64,000 nt of DNA from a bacterium (GTDB lineage Bacteria > Planctomycetota > Planctomycetia > Pirellulales > Pirellulaceae), in the NCBI GenBank assembly GCA_030430075.1, contig JAUIGN010000002.1, positions 186,001 through 250,000 on the forward strand. Direction: 5' to 3'. Each line of letters begins with the position of its first letter. The stretch's first letter is position 1. Shown here piece by piece: positions 45,256 through 55,500 of this stretch. The position numbers and the translations under genes were made by a program. Under the pieces are notes generated by a model that saw only the letters and a program-made list of their open reading frames with translations, was not told the origin of the DNA and did no database searches.

Positions 45256-45894
45256 TTACCAACAAAACAGCAAGGCCTCGTAACAAGCCCAGGAGCACCA
45301 GGCCTGGATCCCCGCCCACCGCTTCCACGATTGGTCGCACCAGGACTCCCGCGACTCTCTGGGGCTAATGGATACATGCGCCGGCGAATCGTGTAAAGGC
45401 GCGGCGTTTCGCACGATCGTGACCGGGTGCAGGCCGTGCGGGTTGGTGGCCCGAAACCGTCCCGATTTGCAAAGCGCCGTCGCCACGTACTCTGCGCAGT
45501 GGATCCCGTCGCTCGGCTTCTTGCGGACCGCGCCCTTGATCGAGTACCGGCGGCCGATCTGACGATTCAGATACTGCCGCATACTCGCCACCTGCCCGCT
45601 CGAATAGGGGCGCTTCGGTTGCAGAATCGACATGCGGGTCAGTTGCCGACGGCGGGCATTTAACTCGCGCAGCTCTTCGCGGTACGATGCCAGCGGCACA
45701 CGGCGGACTTTCCCGGGGGTGGCTTCGTAGACCCATGTCTGGTCGCCGATGTTCAGCAGCAGCGCGACATGGGTCACGTCCGAGTCCGTCCAGCCGGCGA
45801 CCATCTTGTTGCTGTTGTGCAAGACGACCAGGGAGCCGTCTTCCCAATCCGCAGCCCCACAAAGGAGAGCGGCGGCCAAAGCGAGCGATTGCAT
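45256..45894 (-). CDS. secreted YiiX-like permuted NlpC/P60 cysteine hydrolase
   Basis: A 212-residue protein with a short hydrophobic leader (MQSLALAAALLCGAA). The permuted papain-like fold is marked by SDVTHVALLL (catalytic His region) and later DGIHCAEYVATAL (catalytic Cys). The spacing and GSLVVLHNSNKM opening match YiiX/YebB-like enzymes. Such proteins cleave peptide or lipid amide/ester bonds; the substrate is not known. ATG 45894 has a strong AGGAGG 6 bases upstream. It is followed directly by the D-2-hydroxyacid dehydrogenase gene. The Cys-rich C-terminus (WCDQSWKRWAG) is unusual. Confidence 0.75.
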   Translation of the reverse strand: MQSLALAAALLCGAADWEDGSLVVLHNSNKMVAGWTDSDVTHVALLLNIGDQTWVYEATPGKVRRVPLASYREELRELNARRRQLTRMSILQPKRPYSSGQVASMRQYLNRQIGRRYSIKGAVRKKPSDGIHCAEYVATALCKSGRFRATNPHGLHPVTIVRNAAPLHDSPAHVSISPRESRESWCDQSWKRWAGIQAWCSWACYEALLFCW

Positions 45895-46504
45895 GTAGAC
45901 CTCCTGACCGGAGCGAGATGTGACTTCCCGTTCGGCATTGTAGCGATTCGGCATCCTGGCATGCGGCATCCCGGCGCCGAGCGACGAAGGGGATGAGCTA
46001 TGAGAGCATTCGCTCCGGACACCAGGCTGCTTGGCGGGAAACGAAAATTACGACCGCCTGGCGAGAATTCGCCGCTGCCGCCGCTACCGGCCCCCGCGTC
46101 GCGCCTGACGGCGGCGAGCGGCCCATGGTCGTCCGTCCGTATCTCGGGCCAATAGAACGATTCGTCCGACCGCCGGCGAGAGCAACCTGCAAACCGGCGA
46201 GTACGGCCGTAACCAACTACCAAACAACAACTTACAGACCACCCACACAACCAACCTGAGGGTGACACGATTTCCCATCGGGCGCCCTCCGGCGCGATTT
46301 GGGAAATCGCCTGCCAAAGGTTGGACTGACGCAAACGGATCGCTGGACGCGGGCGGCGGCGGCAAAATTCTTGCCGCCACAAGCGCGGATTTGATATCTT
46401 CTCGTGGTCCGAACGCCGAGCGCGTGCGGTGACTGGCTGCTGCCGCCTCGGCTGTTCGTCGTCAGTCCGCTCAATAACCAACGGCCGACCCCGCAGAGCA
46501 TGTG
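45895..46504. other. divergent intergenic region with a stem-loop
   Basis: 610 bases between divergent genes. At 46268-46309 there is a stem-loop with a perfect 10-bp outer stem (CGATTTCCCA/TGGGAAATCG) and an inner GC-rich pairing. A polypyrimidine/AC-rich stretch precedes it. An 88-codon frame (45993-46259) lacks a good ribosome binding site and is not called. Confidence 0.5.
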
Positions 46505-47770
46505 ATGGTATACCGAATCGCCACCTTGGTCGCTGCAACCTGCTGCGCGACCACGTTTGCCCAGGCCGGAGATTGGCCCGGATTTCGTGGCCCGCACGGC
46601 AACGGCCTGACCGACGAGACGGACGTCCCCGAGCGCTGGGATGCCGACCATAACGTGCGCTGGAAAGTCGCACTGCGGCAACCGAGCAACGGAAGTCCGA
46701 TCGTCTCCAACGGGCGTGTCTTCATCGCCGGCTGCGAAGACGCGGATGGAAAACGGCGCTCGTTGTATTGCTTCGATCGCAAGTCGGGCGAACAGCTTTG
46801 GACGCGAACGGTCGACTTCGACAAGAACATGCCGACCCACAAGACGAATCCTCACGGCAGCACGACACCTGCCGCCAACGGTCAGCATGTGGTCGTCTGG
46901 CACGCCTCGGCAGGCCTGCACTGCTACGACGTCGAGGGCCATCCGGTCTGGTCGCGGGATCTGGGCGAGTACCGGCACATGTGGGGTTCGGGAACATCGC
47001 CGATCATTCAGGGCGACCGCGTCTTTCTGCACACCGGTCCGGGACGGGAGGTCCGGGTTTTGGCATTCAACCTGGCGACCGGCGAGACCGTCTGGGAAAA
47101 CTCGGAACCGGTCGAAGGCGACGGCAACCGGCGTGACGACGGCCAATACATGGGATCCTGGTCGACGCCCGTCCTGACGCGCAGCGGCGGTCGGCAGCAA
47201 TTGATATGCGCGATGGCAAACCGGTTGGTCGCGTATGATGCCACGGACGGTTCGATCCTCTGGTATTGCTCGGGCCTGCGTCACGAACGAGGTGACCTGG
47301 CCTATTCTTCGCCGATTCTGGCAGGCGATATCTGTGTCACCACCGGCGGTTTTCGCGGCCCCGGTATCGGTGTCCGACTCGGCGGCCAAGGCGACTTGAC
47401 GATGACGTCTCGTTTGTGGCGCAACGAAAAGAACCCCCAGAGTATCGGCACCGGGGTCTTCGTCGACGGCCACGTCTACCGTCCCAACACCGACCCCAAC
47501 ACGATTGAGTGCATCGTCCCGGCCACCGGCGAGTCCTTATGGAAGTCACGGGTTGGCAGCGGCGCCATCTGGTCATCGATCGTGTATGCCGATGGACGCG
47601 GCTACGTTACGGACCAACAGGGAACGACGGTCGTCTTTTCAATTTCGCCGGACGGCCTGAAGATGATTGCAGCGAACAAGCTTGGCGAAACGTGCAACGC
47701 CACGCTGGCCGTCTCCGACGGCCAGATCTTCATTCGAACGCACGGCCACTTGTATTGTATTGGCAAATAG
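46505..47770 (+). CDS. secreted PQQ-type beta-propeller (BamB/quinoprotein-like) protein
   Basis: A 421-residue protein with a signal peptide (about 1-23, ending FAQAG). The opening DWPGFRGPHGNGLTDE is the standard start of planctomycete PQQ-like propellers. Repeated blades follow, with A/G-x-D-x-x-T/S-G-E-x-x-W (FDRKSGEQLWTR, FNLATGETVWEN, VPATGESLWKS). There is no dehydrogenase domain or visible PQQ ligand set, so it is probably a binding or scaffold protein. ATG 46505 is preferred to GTG 46502; the ribosome binding site is weak. Confidence 0.88.
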   Translation: MVYRIATLVAATCCATTFAQAGDWPGFRGPHGNGLTDETDVPERWDADHNVRWKVALRQPSNGSPIVSNGRVFIAGCEDADGKRRSLYCFDRKSGEQLWTRTVDFDKNMPTHKTNPHGSTTPAANGQHVVVWHASAGLHCYDVEGHPVWSRDLGEYRHMWGSGTSPIIQGDRVFLHTGPGREVRVLAFNLATGETVWENSEPVEGDGNRRDDGQYMGSWSTPVLTRSGGRQQLICAMANRLVAYDATDGSILWYCSGLRHERGDLAYSSPILAGDICVTTGGFRGPGIGVRLGGQGDLTMTSRLWRNEKNPQSIGTGVFVDGHVYRPNTDPNTIECIVPATGESLWKSRVGSGAIWSSIVYADGRGYVTDQQGTTVVFSISPDGLKMIAANKLGETCNATLAVSDGQIFIRTHGHLYCIGK

Positions 47771-47976
47771 GATCGCATCTTTCATGACTTGCCGGGCGTG
47801 AATTTTCTGAACGGATCCACGGTCGGCAGACGGTCGTTGCAAGGGAATTGAAGCAGTCGTTCTTTCGGCATTTCGCAGGTGATCCGGTGTATGGCGCCAT
47901 GGGGTCTGGCACGATTCCGTAACGTGTCGCCAACGACTTTCCGCGCGTCAACACCTCGCAGTCGCGTGAGCCGCCC

Positions 47977-49149
47977 CTAATTGCGACCGCCGGCAAGCAC
48001 GTTGGAGAGGCGCATCAGAACCGCCAAGATGCCGATTCCAGCCAGGATCGACTTGCCCTGCTCCAATGGTGTCGTGCCGACAAGTTCTTCCCAAGGTGCC
48101 GTGGTCGAGTTCCGTGAGGGCGACCGGAGCGGATCGGCAACATCGGCCGCCTCCCAAGCTTCTTCGCCGATCCGGCTGCCGCTTCGAACGACCGGCGCAG
48201 AGAAGGTGCTGACATCGGTGGGCGGCGACAGGTCGACCGGTGGTGAGAAGCGCGGCGTCACGCGGGGCGACGCGCCCAAGTAAGGTTGGACGCGGGCAAA
48301 GCCGCGCTCGGCCGTCGCATCGGGCGAAACGGGAGGCAAAGGATCCAGGTCGCGCTGGCGAGGCGGATCGCCGCCCTCCGCCACCGCCGAGGATTCCGGT
48401 TGGCCTTCGACGGCGGCAGCCGGCGGTTGAGGAGGATTGCTCCCCGCAACCGGTTGGTCGGCCCCAGCCGCCGCTCGACTCAAAATCGAAGCCAAGAAAA
48501 CCCCGACCCGACCGCTGTAGCTGCCGGACGTCGTCCCTTGGCTGGCGCCGAACAACACGCCGGCGAGCTCGCCCCGCTGATTGAATATTGGACCGCCCGA
48601 ATCACCCTGTCGTGCCTCCGCCGATAGCTCGACCATCTCATACGGGAGGTCTGCGCCAGGGGCCACGTACTGCGTACAACGGCCCGTCATCAAGCGATAG
48701 GTTCCGCTTCCGTAGCCGGCAATCGACAACGGATCACCGGGTCGCGGAGGCGTGGCGGCCAGGGGAATCGGCATCGCGTTCGGACGCCAGATCTGCAACG
48801 CCGCCAGGTCCCAGTCTTGATCGATCTTGACGACCCGCGCCGCAGAACGAAAACCATCCGGAAAATCGACCATGATCTCTCCGGCCGCTTCGCGGATCAC
48901 GTGCCAATTGGTGACGACCAGACCGTGCTGTCCGGCAACATTGACCAGCGTTCCCGACCCATGCGACGTTGCCCCCTGCTCCGGAACGGTAATCCGCACG
49001 ACTGCCGGATGAGGCGTCTGCGAGCTGGTGGAAAACGGCAACGAAAACGATTGTGCGTGCCCCACCGACACAACACCCCCCAGTACGAGCAGGCACGGCA
49101 ACGCCAACCTGCCGTGGAGCGATTGCTGCCGAATTGGGGTGGGGTTCAT
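47977..49149 (-). CDS. secreted trypsin-like serine protease with C-terminal membrane anchor
   Basis: A 390-residue protein with a signal peptide (about 1-32). The S1-type protease domain is about 45-225 and has the full triad: His in VVTNWHVI, Asp in DQDWDLAAL and Ser in RQGDSGGP. A Pro-rich linker of about 130 residues carries no PDZ domain. A C-terminal hydrophobic segment (SILAGIGILAVLMRLSNVL) then ends GGRN, so the protein is likely tethered to the membrane. ATG 49149 has AGAGG upstream. It is related to HtrA-like proteases, but the missing PDZ separates it from the DegP-type gene at 58327. Confidence 0.85.
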   Translation of the reverse strand: MNPTPIRQQSLHGRLALPCLLVLGGVVSVGHAQSFSLPFSTSSQTPHPAVVRITVPEQGATSHGSGTLVNVAGQHGLVVTNWHVIREAAGEIMVDFPDGFRSAARVVKIDQDWDLAALQIWRPNAMPIPLAATPPRPGDPLSIAGYGSGTYRLMTGRCTQYVAPGADLPYEMVELSAEARQGDSGGPIFNQRGELAGVLFGASQGTTSGSYSGRVGVFLASILSRAAAGADQPVAGSNPPQPPAAAVEGQPESSAVAEGGDPPRQRDLDPLPPVSPDATAERGFARVQPYLGASPRVTPRFSPPVDLSPPTDVSTFSAPVVRSGSRIGEEAWEAADVADPLRSPSRNSTTAPWEELVGTTPLEQGKSILAGIGILAVLMRLSNVLAGGRN

Positions 49150-49391
49150 CAAATGCCTCTGGCATCGCCATCCAAACTGGACGCCTGTCCCGCAAGGTCG
49201 CGGGCGCGCAAAACGTCACCTATCCCATGCATCGGAATTCACCCAGAGATTCAGTGAGCGGCGAGGCGACGGGGCGCACAGTCTACCCAGCAGAAAGAAG
49301 CCGTAATCGCACCCCAAGTCGGATCCGCGGTCGTCGCCGGCACAGCAGCCGGCCTGCACTCCACCTGCCCAGTGGACGGATGACCTTGCTT

Positions 49392-49444
49392 CGAAAAAGA
49401 GAACGGCCGAGGTTGCGCCCCTGCCTCCAGGCGCAACCCCGGCC
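49392..49444 (-). terminator. rho-independent terminator of the candidate RNA
   Basis: A 15-bp GC-rich stem (GGCCGGGGTTGCGCC with GGCGCAACCTCGGCC, one G-U pair) and a 10-base loop are followed by GTTCTCTTTTTC on the minus strand. This is an intrinsic terminator geometry. Confidence 0.7.
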
Positions 49445-49565
49445 TCTTGTTTCGCACGAGGTGCCGCGGTCTCCGAGAGACCACTCTGCCCCTCGGCACC
49501 TCGACGAAACAAGTCTCTTCAACCGACTAGTCGAGAATCGCTCGATCAACCGGGCGGCAATTCTT
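49405..49565 (-). ncRNA. candidate structured small RNA
   Basis: On the minus strand, a stretch of about 50 bases leads into a long hairpin. It has an outer 9-bp stem (49505-49513 with 49446-49454), an inner perfect 10-bp stem (49494-49503 with 49457-49466) and an apical 6-bp stem (49477-49482 with 49468-49473). A terminator hairpin follows directly. The terminator stem pairs fully only on the minus strand (G-U where the plus strand has A-C), which fixes the orientation. No minus-strand gene upstream needs a terminator here. The 5' end and promoter are not located; an AT-rich stretch at 49560-49580 could hold one. It matches no RNA family I recognise. Confidence 0.45.
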
Positions 49566-50126
49566 TAATTTTTTGGTGAAATTCTTGGCTGCCCCTCCAA
49601 ATGGCCCTTCCGAGGGAGGCAACGCGGCCTCGGACGTCCCTGCAACGATTCCTTTGCAAACGGTGCCCACCGGTAACACCCCAGCCCGCACCCTTCAGCG
49701 CCCGTGGCGCGATCGCACACGGTCCCTTGGTCACCGAACGAACCGGACGCGATCCCGCATGATTTGTCAGCCCTCAAGCGCTCGCCCACGGTTCCGCGGT
49801 TGGCACGATCCGGCCTCGCACGATCCGGCCTCATGCCAGACCGGGTTACGTCTTCCACATCACGACCTGCAAAATGGCCCAACAACGCCCGTGCATGCCA
49901 CCTGTCGCCGCCGTCGAGCTGCCAGCGGTAGCAACCTCTACGACCGGCACGACCGTCATTCGGGGGGCAGGAAAAACAGATTGCCGGTCCATTCGTCCGT
50001 CTGGGGCCCGCCAGCTTGCGATCCGGCAGTTAGGTTGGAGTGGACACCGACACCGTTCTCTTTCGCTTCAAGTTCGATCAGCCATTTCGCGCTGGCCGGC
50101 TGCTAACCCTGAGCTGCGCCCCCTGT
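49566..50126. other. intergenic, no gene recognised
   Basis: About 560 bases before the kinase-fold gene. A 15-bp direct repeat (CACGATCCGGCCTC) is present twice in tandem at 49804-49833. Short open frames on both strands show no coding signs. A GTG at 50040 with AGG just upstream could be an alternative start of the next gene. Confidence 0.45.
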
Positions 50127-51308
50127 ATGTCGATCGCAAGCGAGATTCAAAAGCCGAGCGCCGGGGAGGTCGGTGGCGGTGAGACGCCGTCAATCCTGAC
50201 ACAGGTGCAAACGCGTGCTGCCGACTACTTCCCGGAATTCAACCGGCAGGCGCTACAGGTCCGCGTGTTGCGTGAATCCCGGCGGATCTACTCGTCGTTT
50301 CACGAATTCGAGGTAACCGACGGCAACCAAGCGAAGAAGGTCGTCGTCAAAATCCCATGTTTGCCGGTCCCAGGCGGTGCGGCGTCCGATCGCCTGCCGG
50401 CACCACAGCGACCGCGTCTTTTCGGCTTCGTCGACCCGCAGGAGATGGCCGAACTGGAGTTCAATTCGCTGGTCGCCATCCAAGAGCACTTCCGTGGGTT
50501 GGATGACCCCAGGTTCGGCACAATTCGCCCGCTGGAACTACTCCGTGATCCAGACGCCGTGGTGATGGAGAAGCATCCGGGCGCGAGCTTGCGGCTGATT
50601 CACCGCACCGTCCGCCGCCTCCCGATCAGCCGTCGACCGACACCGTTCTCACCGGACAAGACAACGCAGCATGCGGGTGCCTGGCTGCGAGAATACCACC
50701 GAATCGGCTCGTTGCCCCACACGTCGGATCGGATGAAAACCCGCCGCGAATTCCTCGAAGCCCTGGCGGCCCAAACAGGATACTTGATCGATCGGGGCGA
50801 AAACCGGACCTGGCTGGAGTCGCTCCGATCGGAAATGGAGGGTCACGCACGGCGGAGCCTGGACGCCGAATTCAAGTTGGCGACCAGCCATGGAGACTAT
50901 GCGCCGCGCAACCTGTTGATTGATCCGGACAACCGGGTCTCGGTCATCGACACCTTGGCACGTTGGCGAACGCCCATCTTCGAGGACGTCGCGATGTTCC
51001 TGTTGGGTCTGCGAGCCTCTGCCGCGCAAGTCGTGAGCATGGGTGCCGCGTATGATCTGCAGTCGCTGCGGGACTTGGAGTCCCAATTCTTGACCTATTA
51101 TTTCTCTGGGGAAACCGTGCCCCTGGCATCGGTTCGAATGTTCGAAGTGCTGCTGTTGCTGGACCGATGGAGCGCTTTCACGTTGCGTGCGCAGTCGGCC
51201 AAACGAAGCGGGCGCAAGCTCTACACTTCCTGGCGTCTGATCACGTTGCGCCGGTTCCTGACTCAGTATGTTCGTCACACGTTCCGTGAACTCGATCAAC
51301 TTCGTTAG
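50127..51308 (+). CDS. aminoglycoside-phosphotransferase-like kinase-fold protein
   Basis: A 393-residue APH-fold protein. A Lys in KKVVVKIPC fits the ATP-binding lysine. ELEFNSLVAIQEHF holds the helix-C-type Glu. The catalytic loop is SHGDYAPRNLLID (Asp and Asn), and VIDTLARWRTP ... EDVA replaces the usual metal-binding I-D-x-E. It would phosphorylate a small molecule or sugar-like group. ATG 50127 begins MSIASEIQK; a GTG at 50040 would add 29 residues. The next gene, a GT2 glycosyltransferase, begins 9 bases after its stop codon, suggesting a shared role in making a surface glycan or lipid-linked precursor. Confidence 0.75.
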   Translation: MSIASEIQKPSAGEVGGGETPSILTQVQTRAADYFPEFNRQALQVRVLRESRRIYSSFHEFEVTDGNQAKKVVVKIPCLPVPGGAASDRLPAPQRPRLFGFVDPQEMAELEFNSLVAIQEHFRGLDDPRFGTIRPLELLRDPDAVVMEKHPGASLRLIHRTVRRLPISRRPTPFSPDKTTQHAGAWLREYHRIGSLPHTSDRMKTRREFLEALAAQTGYLIDRGENRTWLESLRSEMEGHARRSLDAEFKLATSHGDYAPRNLLIDPDNRVSVIDTLARWRTPIFEDVAMFLLGLRASAAQVVSMGAAYDLQSLRDLESQFLTYYFSGETVPLASVRMFEVLLLLDRWSAFTLRAQSAKRSGRKLYTSWRLITLRRFLTQYVRHTFRELDQLR

Positions 51309-51317
51309 GCGATTCCC

Positions 51318-52238
51318 ATGCTCTACACGTATGACCTTCCAGTGGAACCCGCCGTCAGCCTGGACGACCTGCGTACCGGGCTCGAGTCACTCCAGGCCGC
51401 CACAGACCGCGATTTGGCTGCGACGGTTGTGATCCCGGTCAACGCCAAGGGGGACCTGGAGAATGTTCTCCGGATTCTCAGCGACCTGGCGAGCTACGAC
51501 GGCGAGCACGCGTTCGAGGTCATGTTGATCGTCAACAACTACGCGCCGGACACGCTGCCGAAGATGATCGAAACCTATTCGATGCTGGGCGTCCGGGTGC
51601 TCTCCTATCCCAGCGTCCGGCGGCACGGAGAGGCCGTGGCCCTCTCCGCCCGTCTGATTGGCACGCGAAACGCGCGGACAGAAAACGTCATTCATTTCGA
51701 TGCGGACTGCCGCATCCGTAACGCGACCGCACTCTTGGACTGGTACGTCGAGCAATTTGCGGCCGGCGCCAAGGTCGCTTACACGCAGGTCGGATTCTAC
51801 GATGTCCACGATAGTTGGCCGAACCGAGTGCGCACGCTCTGCCATTTCACGGCGCGGTGGTTCAAGCGGGCAATCATGAAAATCCCGACGACGCGTGGCA
51901 GCAACTATGCCGTTAACGGCAAGATGCTGATCGCGGCTTACGACGCCGGCATGGTCGCCGACGAACTCAACGTCGGTCCGACGATCAAAGCCTCCGGCGG
52001 ACGGGCCGTCTTTTCCAACGCCCGCCAGCACCTCGTGTTAACCTCCGGCCGGATGTTCACCGGACGAAGTTGGGTTCGCCTCTTCCAATACCTCAAGTAT
52101 CGCCTTCGCTACAACCTCCGCGTGATACCGATTCGCTCCGACGCAGCAGCTCACAGCGGCAGAGAACGCGATCCGGAACGTTGCTTCGTGGACAACCAAC
52201 AAGTGCTGGACGCCCACGCCGCAACAATCCCCAAGTAG
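51318..52238 (+). CDS. glycosyltransferase family 2 protein
   Basis: A 306-residue GT-A-fold enzyme: ATVVIPVNAKGDLENVLR at the nucleotide-binding start, FEVMLIVNNYAPDTLPKM, and the DAD metal/sugar-nucleotide motif in VIHFDADCRIRN. An acceptor-side region carries RGSNYAVNGKMLIAAYDAG. There are no membrane segments. It starts 9 bases after the kinase-fold gene, so the pair is almost certainly an operon. Donor and acceptor are unknown. Confidence 0.88.
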   Translation: MLYTYDLPVEPAVSLDDLRTGLESLQAATDRDLAATVVIPVNAKGDLENVLRILSDLASYDGEHAFEVMLIVNNYAPDTLPKMIETYSMLGVRVLSYPSVRRHGEAVALSARLIGTRNARTENVIHFDADCRIRNATALLDWYVEQFAAGAKVAYTQVGFYDVHDSWPNRVRTLCHFTARWFKRAIMKIPTTRGSNYAVNGKMLIAAYDAGMVADELNVGPTIKASGGRAVFSNARQHLVLTSGRMFTGRSWVRLFQYLKYRLRYNLRVIPIRSDAAAHSGRERDPERCFVDNQQVLDAHAATIPK

Positions 52239-52599
52239 CCCGCCGCCGACCCCACGTGGGCAATGCCGTTCCAGGACGGCTCAAGATGGCGCCCACTTCG
52301 GGCCGCTCGCGACCGTCACCCGGCGGTCGCTCCGGCAAGCCGGCCCTTCTGGTCAGCGCGCCGCCGAGCGAAAGCGACGCGTTTCTCCATCTGGCGCAAC
52401 AGTTTGCCAGGTCTTCACCGGTCGGCCAGGCGATCCACATGCGCCAGGGCCGCGCCCTGTCCGCGCCATCCGCACGGTGAGAAAATCTGGAATAATCAGT
52501 CTCTTGCTGGCGACGCACGGGGCGGGTCAGTGATAAACTGTAGGCCCCCCGCAATTGTGGTTTATCGCAGCGCACGGTGTCGATGCCGAGGATCAGGTG
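52239..52599. other. intergenic upstream of the beta-propeller/dockerin gene
   Basis: About 360 bases with no supported gene. GATAAAC at 52532-52538 and GTTTATC at 52560-52566 form a 7-bp dyad with a 21-base gap, just upstream of the ATG. The second half is part of the GTGGTTTATCGCAG motif shared with 43158-43171. Confidence 0.45.
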
Positions 52600-55500
52600 A
52601 TGAGAACGCGACCGCGTCGAAGACGAAGGATGCAGCTAGAGAGCCTGCAGGGACGTGAACTGTTGGACGCGGCCGGGATTCAGGTCAGCGACGACCACTT
52701 CGAGCTACGGCAAGGAAGCCCGGCAGCGGTCCTCGACCTCCTGGCCAATGACAGGATCGGGGCCGAGTATTCCGGGGCGGGACAAATCACCTCCACGTCG
52801 TTTGGCAGCCGCGGAGGCTTGATTCGAATTGCTCAGGATGGCCAATCGGTCGAATACGAATTGCCGGCAGACTTCGCCGGCACGGAGACGTTCGAGTACT
52901 ACATTGACTATGAACACCGGGGTACGGTCTCGATCGAGATCGACTCGCCGCTCCAGGAGGACCTTGTCCGAGTCACCCCGGACCAACAAGACGTCACCAT
53001 CGACGTGCTCGCCAATGACCGGCTGTGGAATGACTACACCGGCGCAGGCCGTATCACCGCGGTCAGCCAGACGCGACTGGGTGGGGACATTCGGGTGGCC
53101 GACGATGGATCGGGCATCATTTACACGCCTCCCGAGTACCAGACGGGCAAGGATGTGTTTGTGTACTTTGTCGACGACATCTTTTCAGCGGTTGCCGAAG
53201 TCACCATCGTCGACCCGCTGGCCGAAGATCGGGTCTTCGGTTTGATCAACGAAACGGGAATCAAACAGATCGATGTGTTGGCCAATGACCCGTTTTTTGC
53301 CGGCTACAACGGCGCCGGGCGGATCACGCAGATCTTGGACTACGGTGGCCTGGGGCTGGACGACGACACCCCGTTTTCGATCGCGCCTGACGGGTTGTCG
53401 ATCGAAGTAAATACCGACGGTCGGCGGACCGAGTCAACGGCCACGCATTGGCTGCGCTACGTCGTCGACAACCGGTACTCGGCCGAACTCACGGTGCGGC
53501 TCAATTCGCCCGTTCAGGATGACCACTTGGGCAGCATCCGGAACACGTCCGCGGCGCGGCCGCTGGATGTGCTGGCCAACGACCTCGTCGAATATCCTGA
53601 CGAACGCTACGGCGCAAATGATCCACGAAGAGCCGTTAAGCTCGATCTTGCGGATCGTATTACCGGGGTGAGCGCCCCGGTTCTGGGTGGTGTCGTCGAG
53701 ATCTCTGCGGACGGCCAACGGCTCTTGTACACACCGCCTGCCGGACTCACGGGCCGGGAGAGCTTCGAGTACACCGTCGACGACGTCTACGTCGCCAGGG
53801 TCACCTTTTACGTCATCGATCCGCCTCAAGGGGGCGGCTCGGGTGGCGGCGGCGGAGGAGGAGGCACTGGCTGGCAAGAGCCACGAACCACCTTCTGTCG
53901 CCCGGACAGTGACGCGCTGAATCTGAATCAGAATGACGGGCCAACCACAATCGATGTGCTGGCCAACGATTTTGTGCAAGGCACATTCAGTTGCGATCCG
54001 TATCTCGGCCCACGACTGATCACAGAGATTGTGCCAGCCCGGAACGGAACGGTTTCGATCTCCCCGGATGGGGGCACCGTCACGTACACGCCGGACGAAG
54101 ACTTTTTCGGCAGCGACCGGTTTCGCTATGTCGTTGACGATTTCCTGTCCGCTGTGGTACGTGTCAACGTGGTACGGCGGGTCCGCGACGACCAGTTTCG
54201 AGTCGCCCCCGACTCGGCGGAAAATGAGCTGAACGTCACCGGCAATGACCTGTTCGGAGCTGACTACAAGGGCCCGGGGCTCGTCACCGCAGTGCTCGCC
54301 AGCCAACAGCAGGCGACGATCACGATCGCCGAGGACCGTCAGACGATCTTGTACACTCCGCCGGCGGACTTTGTTGGCGAGGATCACTTTCAGTACGTCG
54401 TCGACGGCCAACTCAAGGCCGGCGTCGCGGTATTTGTCAGCCCCTCCAAGGATGATTTGCTCGGCCGCCGGGACGCGGCCGCCTTCTGGGACGCGCTCCT
54501 GGCGGAAGCGATCGAAACGCATGCCGATCGCTTCGGGCAGGCGTTGGAAGACTTCGCCACGTATCCTGACGTTTTCTGGACCGCCCACAACAACGCGGTT
54601 TGGCTCGAAACGAGTGCCGTTGCGGATTCCACCGCCTTCGCGACACGCGCCAATGTCTTCTCGGAGACCAACGTCCAGGTCGCAGGGGTCGATGAAGCGG
54701 ACTTGATCGAGACGGACGGCGAACATCTCTACGTGCTGCGTGAAAACGAGCTGATTGTCACCCGCGCCTGGCCGGCCAGCGAACTGGAGGTCGTTTCCCG
54801 GCTGACGATCGAGGGCCGGCCGTTGGGCATGTACTGGGACGACGATCGCCTGGCAATCATTTCCCGGCCTCCCCAACCGCCGCCCCCCGCCTGGTACTAC
54901 GGCGTTGACGATCTGATCCTTCCCTCCCGCTTAGAATTACCGGGCGTCGTAGCGAGCGACCACCTGATCTGGGCGCCTCCCTATCCCCAGCCGTGGCCGG
55001 CGCGCGAAACGATCGTGACCATGGTCGACATCGAGCAACCAGCCGAACCGCGCGTCGTTCACACCACCCACCTCGACGGCGACTATGTCGAATCGCGGCG
55101 GATCGATGACTCGGTCTTCCTGGTGCTTCGCAACGCGCCGGTCAGACTCCCCGGACCGGCGCGGGTCCACGAGGTCATCACGGCGGACGGTTCGTTGCTG
55201 GTGTACCGTGACGGCGAGAGCCCGGCGGATATCGCCTCGATTCGGGAGGCGGCCCGCAGCACGCGGTCACGGTATGAGACCAGCGAAGAATACATCAGCC
55301 GCGTTACGCCCCTGATGTCCGATATGCTGCCGAGTTTTGAGAGCTTCCTGGGCGATGGCAGCCTCGCCCGGGCAGGCCTGATTGTCGCGCCCGGCGATTT
55401 CTACGAACCGCTCGGAATCCAAAATCGGGGCGTGCTCACCGTCGCCTCGCTGAACATGCAACTTGACGAACCCGGCATCACCGGGTCGACTGCCGTCTTC

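Noticed and set aside
45993..46259. 88-codon frame ending TTTYRPPTQPT, reminiscent of the VTTYRP protein
   Set aside because: The resemblance is a few residues of low complexity. The ribosome binding site abuts the start, and there is no signal peptide.
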